Source: Candidatus Melainabacteria bacterium
Lineage (GTDB): Bacteria > Cyanobacteriota > Vampirovibrionia > Gastranaerophilales > Gastranaerophilaceae
Assembly (NCBI GenBank): GCA_022009935.1
Contig: CP091731.1
Location: forward strand, 1,426,001-1,490,000
Length of the DNA stretch: 64,000 bases
Direction: 5' to 3'
Position 1 is the stretch's first letter. Each line of letters opens with the position of its first letter. Below the pieces are notes generated by a model that had not been told where the DNA came from, did no database searches, and saw only the letters and a program-made list of their open reading frames with translations. The position numbers and the translations under genes are program-made. Shown piece by piece: positions 55,208 to 62,463 of this stretch.

Positions 55208-55349
55208 GCCCTCTTTTTTGTATTACAAAAATAAAAATAAATATTATTCAAAATACTTATTTTTTAAATATTTTTTTCAACATCTATTTTTTAAGAAATG
55301 TCTATTTATACGTTAATGTTATTATGTTAACTAGATTTCAATAAGACAC

Positions 55350-55376
55350 TTGTAGACAAACACAAAAATTTATAAT
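55350..55376 (+). promoter_or_regulatory. Putative promoter of the 24-residue peptide gene
   Basis: TTGTAG (55350-55355) and TATAAT (55371-55376) are separated by 15 bp, upstream of the structured leader. Spacing is slightly short. Confidence 0.4.
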
Positions 55377-55411
55377 AATATACTTCTGTAGGGCTTAGTA
55401 CTTATGCTTAC

Positions 55412-55448
55412 TTCCGTTACACACAATTTACGAAGAAATTGAACGGAA
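55412..55448 (+). promoter_or_regulatory. Leader hairpin overlapping the ribosome-binding site
   Basis: TTCCGTT (55412-55418) pairs with AACGGAA (55442-55448), and AATTT (55425-55429) with AAATT (55436-55440). The 3' strand merges with the RBS AAAGGAGGG, so the structure could mask translation of the peptide at 55465. Confidence 0.55.
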
Positions 55449-55464
55449 AGGAGGGCGAAATACT

Positions 55465-55539
55465 ATGATTGACAAAATAATAATGCTACTATTCGTAGCA
55501 ACGCTATTTATAGTAGCACTAAAAATTAATCAATTGTAG
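55465..55539 (+). CDS. 24-residue hydrophobic peptide (type I toxin-like)
   Basis: MIDKIIMLLFVATLFIVALK then INQL, starting 9 nt after a strong AAAGGAGGG. One predicted membrane helix fills most of the peptide. A long imperfect hairpin starts inside the stop region (GTAGGG at 55536 with CCCTAC at 55586; AGAGTTTTTAG with CTAAAAACTCT). Short hydrophobic peptides with structured leaders are typical type I toxins. No antisense RNA gene is identified with certainty. Confidence 0.55.
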   Translation: MIDKIIMLLFVATLFIVALKINQL

Positions 55540-55684
55540 GGTACGAAGCAGAGTTTTTAGATTTACTTAGGGCTAAAAACTCTTGCCCTACTTTCACATT
55601 ATTTACTATTTTCATAAATTTGTCAATATATATTTGAATTTCTAATTTATTTCTAAAAAGCCTTTTTATATCTTTATTATAACT

Positions 55685-55900
55685 TTATCTTGCGATTTTG
55701 CACATTTTTCTTTTCTCATCCCAATCCCAACCATATTTAAAGCAATTTTCTTTATTTATTATAATTGTGCCTTGTCGGGTATTGATTTCATCTCCTTCCA
55801 CACAATCCCCATCTTCAATACAATAATCACTTTCAAGTCCCATATAATTCATTAAATAAATTGTAGCACTTATAGCAATAACAAACAGAACTATCAACAT
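55685..55900 (-). CDS. Small membrane-anchored Cys-rich protein
   Basis: This 71-residue protein starts with a hydrophobic helix (MLIVLFVIAISATIYLMNYM). The remainder has cysteines in DYCIEDGDCVEG and KENCFKYGWDWDEKRKMC, so an exported domain with two disulfides is plausible. No family recognised. Confidence 0.5.
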   Translation of the reverse strand: MLIVLFVIAISATIYLMNYMGLESDYCIEDGDCVEGDEINTRQGTIIINKENCFKYGWDWDEKRKMCKIAR

Positions 55901-55911
55901 AAATATTTTTT

Positions 55912-56115
55912 TTAAAATGCCTTTTTGCCAAATAGCCCAATTAATAAAATAATAACAAAAATCAAAAATAATAGTATAAAATATGGATTTATATTAATTT
56001 TTGATTCGGTATATCCAAATAATGTAAGAATTATTGTAGTGTAACTTAAAACTAAAGAAGAAAATATTTTTAAAATAAATATAAATATTTGAAAGATTTT
56101 AGAAAATGTCTGCAT
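55912..56115 (-). CDS. Small two-helix membrane protein
   Basis: Two hydrophobic segments (FSKIFQIFIFILKIFSSLVL and PYFILLFLIFVIILLIGLFG) separated by a polar loop; 67 residues. Ends 11 bp before the Cys-rich gene, so they may be co-transcribed. Confidence 0.45.
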   Translation of the reverse strand: MQTFSKIFQIFIFILKIFSSLVLSYTTIILTLFGYTESKININPYFILLFLIFVIILLIGLFGKKAF

Positions 56116-56119
56116 ACTT

Positions 56120-56379
56120 TAATTTTATTATATTTTGTGCATTTTAACAATATAAATAAGCATAAATATAGAAATTTACATATATTGTTATTCTTTACAA
56201 AAAAAATTGCCCAAGTTGCAAAAATCATAAAAATTGAAAAATATTCATATAATTTTATTTGCCAATCAAGATTTTGTGTTGAAATTAAGACAATATTTCC
56301 AAGAAATAAAAAAGTTAAGGTTGAACATATTAATATTTTTAAAATTTCTAAAATAAATAAAAAATGATTTCATTTTCAT
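56120..56379 (-). CDS. Possible membrane protein (strand uncertain)
   Basis: After one shift in a T6 run near 56352 the minus strand gives MKMKSFFI, then helices with ICSTLTFLFLGNIVLIS and EYFSIFMIFATWAIFFV. The plus strand also carries an ORF over the same bases (56089-56367), more basic and less helical. I favour the minus strand because its neighbours are on it. The downstream end is not fixed. Confidence 0.3.
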
Positions 56380-56450
56380 AATTATATCATAAATTTATTA
56401 TTGCTATTATTTTTCAGACAAAAATTTAGAAAACATGATATTATGAAAGA

Positions 56451-56792
56451 ATGTTGAGCAAAATTGATAAAATTATTTTATACACATCAATATCTAATAT
56501 AATTTTTACTATATTGCCATTTTCAATAACGTTCTTGGATTTAAACCATCTTAAGTTTATTAAAAATATTTATACCGCGTTCAATATTGAATTTTTCTTT
56601 TTTAGTTTTAGTATAATATTGGCAATAATTATAGTTCCATTTGGATGTTTTATTTTGTTTTGGACACTTTTAAAAAAAGTAAAACAATTGAAAACCAAAA
56701 AAGATTATTTTATATTTATATTAAACATTTTTATACTATCAATTTATGCAATAATTGCTTATATTTTAAAAGTTATATTTGACATTGTTTAA
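56451..56792 (+). CDS. Small multi-helix membrane protein (array type)
   Basis: 113 residues with about three helices (IILYTSISNIIFTILPFSIT, FSIILAIIIVPFGCFILFWT, YFIFILNIFILSIYAIIAYI). It is on the plus strand between minus-strand phage genes, like the membrane genes at 60-62.4 kb, and shares their size and hydrophobicity though not obvious sequence. Confidence 0.5.
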   Translation: MLSKIDKIILYTSISNIIFTILPFSITFLDLNHLKFIKNIYTAFNIEFFFFSFSIILAIIIVPFGCFILFWTLLKKVKQLKTKKDYFIFILNIFILSIYAIIAYILKVIFDIV

Positions 56793-56806
56793 AAGATTAT
56801 CAAAAA

Positions 56807-57095
56807 TTATTTTTTAAATATCTTCCCAACATCTTTAACTTTATCAGAACAATAACCATGCTCTTTTTGCTTTTTGTAACCCATATAAATCTGCCCTTAA
56901 ATCATTTAAACAATCCTCATAAACTTTTTTTAGCATTTTGATGTTCTATAAAAACTTTTTTGGCATAATCTTTTATTTCTTTTGCAACACTTAAAAGTAT
57001 TGCAAATAAAGTTTGAATTTTGCCTAGTTCAGCAGCCTCACAATTTGCTTTTTGCATGATAATATTTATCATACGAATTTTTTGTATTTTTCCAT
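56807..57095 (-). CDS. Small helical phage protein
   Basis: About 95 residues reassembled from three frames: MINIIMQKANCEAAELGKIQ, AKEIKDYAKKVFIEHQNAKK, DLRADLYGLQKAKRAW. It begins at the stop codon of the next upstream gene (ATGA overlap region) and is helical and Lys-rich. Its role is unknown; position suggests a head-tail or accessory protein. Confidence 0.4.
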
Positions 57096-57096
57096 T

Positions 57097-57530
57097 TCAT
57101 GTTTGAATTGCAAAGTCAATACCAACATTTAATATATGTGCATTAAAATATTCCATTAAATCAATAATTTTAGAATAAACATCAACATTTTTAAACTTGT
57201 AATTCAAGCTATAATATTGTTTTAGCATAAAAATTGATTGAGCAATTTTAAGTAACTCCTTATAAGCATCATTTTCAAAATTATATTTTTTTAAGATACT
57301 AAGACGATAAATTGAGTTTTTTAATGTTTTAATATCATTTAAAAGTTTAAAACAAGCCATTTTAGAAAATTTAGGAAGTTTCAAAATTTCATCATTATTA
57401 ATAACAATATTTTTATACAACAAATCCAAATGCTCAATCATGGCATCTATGCTTTGTAAATTAATTAAATTTTTTTCAAAATTATTAATAATTTCAATAA
57501 AACCTTTTTAAATTTGGAAATTAAAATCAT
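57097..57530 (-). CDS. Helical phage protein of unknown function
   Basis: About 145 residues, shift near 57510. MILISKFK then EIINNFEKNLINLQSIDAM, MIEHLDLLYKNIVINNDEIL and KNSIYRLSILKKYNFEND form a mostly helical sequence. It follows the coat gene in the late operon, suggesting a head-completion role by position only. Confidence 0.5.
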
Positions 57531-57624
57531 AAAAAACCTTTCATAAATTTTAAAAACAAAAGAAAAGTGTTAAAACAAGCCATTTTTGGCTTGTTTCAAC
57601 ACACAATAAATTAAAAAGGAATAA

Positions 57625-58479
57625 CTATGAAGATGCAGAAATAGAGCAAACCATTTTTGCCAAAGCACCGGCATTAACAGTTTTAGCACCATATAAATAC
57701 AAACCTCGAACTAAATCAGAGAAAGAATCAGGGTCACGAAGCACTTCGATTTTTGCAAGTTGCGAAGCATAAGTTATTGCATCATTAGTACCGGCAAGTA
57801 CATTGATTTTACTGTCAGTTGCAGTTAAATTAGGAGTAACCAACACATCCATACCGGCAATGCGCCCTATTGAACCGTTACGCAAAGTTTCATCAGCAAT
57901 TTGATAAGAAGAAGTGAATTGAGATGATTGAAGTAAAAGTGCTTCAATGTCAGGGTTAATTACAACCCAAGGTTTTTGCCATCAGTTATTGCAGAAGAAT
58001 TTTTCAAAATTTGTGCCAGTTGAACAAATTGTGAATAAATATTAGAAGCTGTCAAAGAAATAGCAGTAGTACCACCAAGAGTATTGCCTGAAGCTACATC
58101 AACGTGTTTCCCTAAAAGATAAACATCCTGTTCAACTTCAATAGCTTGTTTAGCCTTGTTTAAATAACCTTCCATAATGTCGGTATTTGCTTGAGCAAGA
58201 GCAACATCATTAATTTTGAAAGCAAATACTTTCTTTTGGTCAATAACCAAACTTGCACTTGTTGGTGCAATTTCACTATAACTTACGCTTGAATCCAAAG
58301 AACTTATAGTAACATCACCAGGGGTAATTATTTTAACAGTATCACCTTGACTAGCTATATCACCTTCCCAATTGCGATTGACGCATTGAAGCATAACACA
58401 ATTTTTTTTCTAATCCTGCGTTCAACTTGCCACCCCATATTTCAGGTACAAATGCATCATAATTGTTAGTAAATGTCAT
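57625..58479 (-). CDS. Phage major capsid protein (P22 coat-like)
   Basis: About 285 residues across shifts near 58395 and 57962. MTFTNNYDAFVPEIWGGKLN at the start and DIASQGDTVKIITPGDVTIS with SLVIDQKKVFAFKINDVALA are typical of P22-coat-type capsid proteins, as is LVVNPDIEALLLQS followed by GSIGRIAGMDVLVTPNL. It forms the phage head. Start ATG 58479 follows AAGAAAGG. Confidence 0.88.
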
Positions 58480-58836
58480 AATAAATTTTTCCTTTCTTAA
58501 ATTTAACTATACATAAATGCTATAATTGTTGAAAATATATACAAAAACTTTCAAATTATTAATTTTTGTAAAAGTTTTCGACAAAAAATAGCACATTTTT
58601 ATCAATATGTGGTTTAATAAACATGAGAGATATTACATTTGTAATTCGTCTCGGACTCGTAGATATGTTTACACTCCCTGTTTCCATATTTACGGGTCTT
58701 TTTTATAAAAAAAACAGTTTAAGCCCTAATTAATAGGCCACCACCTCCTTTTTACAAGTAATTTTTTCACAAACTAAAAAAGCTATTTATAAAAATAGCT
58801 TTAGAAAATATTGTAATTTACTTAGAGTTGTAATAT
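58480..58836. promoter_or_regulatory. Long leader upstream of the coat gene
   Basis: On the minus strand AAAAAGGAGGTGGTGGCC (58738-58755) is a strong ribosome-binding-like sequence with no good ORF behind it. A bulged stem CCCTGT/ACGGG with a T run faces the plus strand near 58677-58705, over a possible 36-residue hydrophobic plus-strand ORF (58623, MRDITFVIRLGLVDMF). The region is probably regulatory. Confidence 0.4.
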
Positions 58837-59941
58837 TCACCTTACACTTCGATAGTATCCTTTGACACTGGTGTCATCTGCTCTTGTATAAGGTTGGACA
58901 TAAATCATTCCGCCGCTTTGAACGGCTTGGTTTGCTTGAACTTGGCTTGGTATGCCAATGGTTTTCAATTGTCTTGGATTATTCGGCTTAGCGCAATCCT
59001 TGCATTACGTTTCGGTCTTTAAGACCTTCACTCCAGCGGATTGCTTCATGTTTCGGGCTCGCTCGCATTCGCTCGACTCCGCCCTACCGAAAATCCGCTG
59101 GTAATTTATAGCCTTTTCGTTTTTCAGATATTCATCAGCAGACATATTTTTTATATCTTCACGAGTAAATATATTTGAATTTCCGCTTATTTGATTTATG
59201 AATCCTGAAAGATCATTTTGTTGGTTCAATTGTTTTTCGCTTGGAATGCCGCCTTGTGTCTTCAACTGTTCCATAATCATCGGCTCATTTTGCAAATACT
59301 CGTCTGCTGTCATTTTGCCAATCATTTCGCGAGTGTAAATGTTGTTAACCGGAGCTGCTTGACCTGTTTGAATGCTTTCTATTCTTGTTTTTATTTCTTG
59401 AACTTTACTTTCTATAAAACCATTATATTGTCTTGAATCCTCTGGTTTAGTTATCAATTCACCTTTTCTCATCTTGGCCATTACTTTTGAAGCAATAATA
59501 TCATCACGTTTTTGTTGTGGCATATTATAAAAATTTCTACCGTATTCTTTTTTTTATTTCTTGTGCTATTTCTCGACCTTTATCATTATTCCAAGAATCC
59601 ATATTCCATTCTTTATATGGATTATTTGGTGTTGAATTTTCATGGAATATTCCACCTATTGTACTTCCCAAATTACCATATTTAAAATACATTAATGCAC
59701 TTCCAAATGCATGTTTAAATGCATCTGCTTCAACATTCCAAAATTCATGTCCTTTTCTTGGATTTGTTTCAAAACCATATTTTTTTGATAATGCCAAGTT
59801 TTTTTGCACCATTTCATCATTAAATTCTTTCTGTTTTTTGCTTATTTGATGCCATTATCAAAAATTGCTCCATTTCATTTCTTAATTTTTGAGCTGTTAA
59901 TTTTTGTTCTAATTCTTTTAAATATGCTTTTTATTATACAT
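58837..59941 (-). CDS. Phage late protein with DUF6973-like domain, carrying an element B insertion
   Basis: About 368 residues. After MYNKKHI and a frameshift come a coiled region, then KKYGFETNPRKGHEFWNVEA, DAFKHAFGSALMYFKYGNLG and NMDSWNNDKGREIAQEI. This D-x3-H...HE...MD.x.NN..GR pattern resembles the DUF6973 domain of some secreted/toxin-like proteins. Two later repeats (YTREMIGKMTADEYLQNEPM; FTREDIKNMSADEYLKNEKA) are a motif of phage structural proteins. Element B is inserted at 58973-59107; an in-frame TAA (59005-59007) lies within it, after which the frame reads NNPRQLKTIGIPSQVQ to 58837. Confidence 0.65.
58973..59107. repeat. Element B, copy 2, inside a phage gene
   Basis: GGCTTAGCGCAATCCTTGCA, CACTCCAGCGGATT and GGCTCGCTCGCATTCGCTCG with ACTCCGCCCTACC match element B copy 1 at 36156-36310. 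Reading frame on both sides is unchanged, so the insert is a multiple of three, about 126 bp. Confidence 0.75.
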
Positions 59942-59985
59942 TTTTGTTCCTTTCATTTTTTAAACATTTATAATATTATATTTTT

Positions 59986-60400
59986 ATGAAAATTCCTGAT
60001 TTTAGAAAATATTTCTTTTCTTATATTTATATAATAGTAGGTTTATCTTTCGTTATATTTTTTATTTTAACTTTAAAATTTGAACCACCATATTTACCAA
60101 ACGACGAACCTACAAATTTTGATGGATATCGTTTTTATCCATATACAATAATTATGCTTGTTTCTCTAATCTTACATGATTTTGTTGCAATTGCATTATT
60201 ATTAGAAATCTTGTTGCGTAAATTTGTTGTTGAGAAATTTTTCCCTTACTTAAAAAATACCTTTAAATTTTCATTTATCTCATAAATCAAATTGCTTATT
60301 GTCTATTTTTTTCTATATTTCATTTCTTATTGCAAGTATACCTATTTGTTTATCTATTAAAATTTTAATTTCAAATATTATTTTCAAAATTATTCATTAA
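59986..60400 (+). CDS. Small membrane protein A1 of the phage array
   Basis: About 138 residues after one shift near 60260. MKIPDFRKYFFSYIYIIVGL opens it; the first helix is followed by an outside loop (TLKFEPPYLPNDEPTNFDGY), then two or three more helices (LVSLILHDFVAIALLLEILL). The first 174 bp and the upstream promoter region are almost identical to copy A2 at 61505. It sits 45 bp from the divergent phage gene start at 59941. Function unknown; exclusion or immunity is suspected. Confidence 0.6.
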
Positions 60401-60469
60401 ACTATTAGCTTTTTAATTTGATGTCATATTTGTTCCTTTCTTACAATACTTTTGTGATATTATACATAT

Positions 60470-60881
60470 ATGAAAATTTTAAATATAAATATTTTCGGAG
60501 CCAATTTAATCTCTTTATTTGGATATATTATTATTTTGTTTTATTTCCATTACTTTTTTATTTACAGCACAAATATTTCTGATGTAAATAAAGAAATAAT
60601 AAAACAATTTGGTGAGGATTTGACTTCAGGTATTTATGAAGGTTTTTATTTTGCCTCATATTTTATTATTTTTTATTTCTTTTACTTTTTTTATTATTGA
60701 AATTTTAATACGAAAAAAAACAAATTATAATTTATATATTCCTAAAAGAATTGCATTTAATAAATTTTCTTCTACTATATTTTGGTTAGGCATATTCTGC
60801 TCATTTATTCCTTTAATTCAATTATTTACAATGCTATTTTATATTTTTATCATCTATCCTGTTAAAGACCTATTTGCTTAA
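60470..60881 (+). CDS. Small membrane protein B of the phage array
   Basis: About 137 residues, shift near 60695. NLISLFGYIIILFYFHYFFI and SYFIIFYFFYFFY lead; the C-terminus is FSSTIFWLGIFCSFIPLIQL. The end phrase with FWLGI resembles protein C (FNNILFWLGILFSALPIYYF), so B and C are likely distant homologues. Confidence 0.55.
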
Positions 60882-61016
60882 AAGCATCTGCTTTGTTATT
60901 CCAAGTTGGATGTTTTGGGTCTGAACTTATTTCAAATCCATATTTTTTTGATAGTATTTGGTCTTAGCATCTATTTCTGCATGAAATTTTTTATTTAAAT
61001 TCTGATTATTAGTCAT
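60862..61016 (-). pseudogene. Truncated copy of the DUF6973-like phage protein start
   Basis: From ATG 61016 (after AAAAGGATTAGTT) it reads MTNNQNLNKKFHAEIDAK, shifts, then KILSKKYGFEISSDPKHPTW and NNKADAFK, matching ALSKKYGFETNPRKGHEFWN and EADAFK of 58837-59941, and stops soon after. It ends overlapping gene B, so only the N-terminal part of the domain is kept. Confidence 0.6.
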
Positions 61017-61058
61017 AACTAATCCTTTTCTACCAAATTTTGTTGTACAATATAAATT

Positions 61059-61466
61059 ATGAATTCTAGTATTTTAAGGAATTTTATTGCTTTTAAAGCA
61101 CTATCATTTATCGGGTATTTAAATATTATTTTTAATTTAATTTTTTATTTTATAATAATGCCCGAACATTTTACATTTCTAAAATTGAACAATATCTTAC
61201 AAGAAGATGATTATTTCTTAGATATAATATTTAGTTTCTACTATTGTATTAGCGTATTATTATTGCTGTTTTTTATTATCTTTGCAATATTTGAATATTT
61301 TACCAAAAAAGATAATCCTTTTAATAGTTTTAAAGAAATAAAATATTCTAAATTTAATAACATTTTATTCTGGCTAGGCATCCTCTTCTCAGCTTTACCA
61401 ATATACTATTTTTTAATAATATTTATTATAATGTCATTTTTATATAAATACTTAATCCCTATTTAA
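61059..61466 (+). CDS. Small membrane protein C of the phage array
   Basis: This 135-residue protein has about four helices (ALSFIGYLNIIFNLIFYFII, FYYCISVLLLLFFIIFAIFE, ILFWLGILFSALPIYYFLII). It is divergent to the truncated gene at 61016 with 42 bp between the starts. Homologous at its C-terminus to B. Confidence 0.55.
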   Translation: MNSSILRNFIAFKALSFIGYLNIIFNLIFYFIIMPEHFTFLKLNNILQEDDYFLDIIFSFYYCISVLLLLFFIIFAIFEYFTKKDNPFNSFKEIKYSKFNNILFWLGILFSALPIYYFLIIFIIMSFLYKYLIPI

Positions 61467-61504
61467 TTCCTTTAATTTTTTAAACATTTATAATACTATA
61501 TTTT

Positions 61505-61931
61505 ATGAAAATTCCTGATTTTAGAAAATATTTCTTTTCTTATATTTATATAATAGTAGGTTTATCTTTCGTTATATTTTTTTATTTTAACTTTAAAATT
61601 TGAACCACCATATTTACCAAACGACGAACCTACAAATTTTGATGGATATCGTTTTTATCCATATACAATAATTATGATTGTCTCATTTATTTTACATGAT
61701 TTTATTGCTATTGCTTTATTATTGGAAATATTAATACGCAAGTTTATTGTTAAAAAATTTTTTCCATACTTTAAAATACCTTTAAAAATTAATATTCCTC
61801 ATAAATCAAACTGCCTATGGTCTATTATATTTTATATTTTATTTTTGATTTCAAGCTTTCCTTTTTGCTTAACAATAATAGCAATTATTGTTACAACTTT
61901 AGATATTTTAAAATATCACTTTCAATTTTAA
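61505..61931 (+). CDS. Small membrane protein A2, copy of A1
   Basis: About 142 residues. The first 174 bp match A1 nearly perfectly, but a run of seven T (near 61580) replaces six in A1 and breaks the frame. Past the conserved part the sequences diverge moderately: LHDFIAIALLLEILIRKFIV here against LHDFVAIALLLEILLRKFVV in A1. C-terminus: HKSNCLWSIIFYILFLISSF. Confidence 0.6.
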
Positions 61932-62037
61932 CTTTTTAAAATTCGTGTAATAATTTTCAGTTTTTTATTATTAACGTTTTTATAAATATATCCTGAAAGT
62001 TGAATTATATCATTGTTTAGTTTATTATTTTGCACAT
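61928..62037 (-). CDS. Short minus-strand ORF with phage-type start
   Basis: After one shift it reads MCKIINKLNNDIIQLSGYIY to RILKS, about 36 residues. Its start has the same AAAGGAAC RBS as 59941, and it is the first minus-strand start after the portal gene. Possibly a decayed late gene. Confidence 0.35.
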
Positions 62038-62410
62038 GTGTAAGTTCCTTTCGTGTTTTTTTTATAAATCTAAATTATCATTTTGCAATAACTTATTATC
62101 ATATATAGGTTTATTTTTAATTTATTTTTTTATAAGTTTAATTAAAAAACTTATTAGAGTTAATGAAGGCAATGTTATAGCTTTTTGTACAATATTAACT
62201 ATTTTTATAACTATTCTTTTAATAGCATTTGCAATAATAGTATGGACAATAGAATACACATTCGACTTAAAAATAAAAAATAAGTTTATTTTGGAAAATA
62301 AAATATATAATATTTTTTTTATTATTGGATTTTCAATAATGCTTTTATATTTGTCGACATTCACTATAACAATGTTTTATGTGCTTTTTAAATTATTATT
62401 TATAAAATAA
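62036..62410 (+). CDS. Small membrane protein D of the phage array
   Basis: About 125 residues. LLSYIGLFLIYFFISLIKKL, AFCTILTIFITILLIAFAII and FFIIGFSIMLLYLSTFTITM are probable helices. ATG 62036 overlaps the minus-strand start at 62037 through a palindromic ACATGT; the true start could lie downstream. Confidence 0.5.
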   Translation: MCKFLSCFFYKSKLSFCNNLLSYIGLFLIYFFISLIKKLIRVNEGNVIAFCTILTIFITILLIAFAIIVWTIEYTFDLKIKNKFILENKIYNIFFIIGFSIMLLYLSTFTITMFYVLFKLLFIK

Positions 62411-62419
62411 TAAAACCAA

Positions 62420-62443
62420 AAGGGCGTAAAAAGAAACGCCCTT
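62420..62443. terminator. Bidirectional terminator between membrane gene D and portal
   Basis: AAGGGCGT pairs with ACGCCCTT around an A-rich loop; plus-strand T-run TTTTTTT follows a few bases later. It separates the convergent portal and D genes. Confidence 0.75.
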
Positions 62444-62463
62444 AAGTTTTTTTGCATTAACAA

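Noticed and set aside
56089..56367. Plus-strand 92-codon ORF MKDFRKCLHTLILLYF
   Set aside because: The minus strand gives a more plausible membrane protein once one T-run shift is corrected; the strand is still uncertain.
61575..61600. Phase variation of membrane gene A2 through its T7 run
   Set aside because: The same type of homopolymer break occurs in dozens of housekeeping genes here, so sequencing error is the simpler cause.
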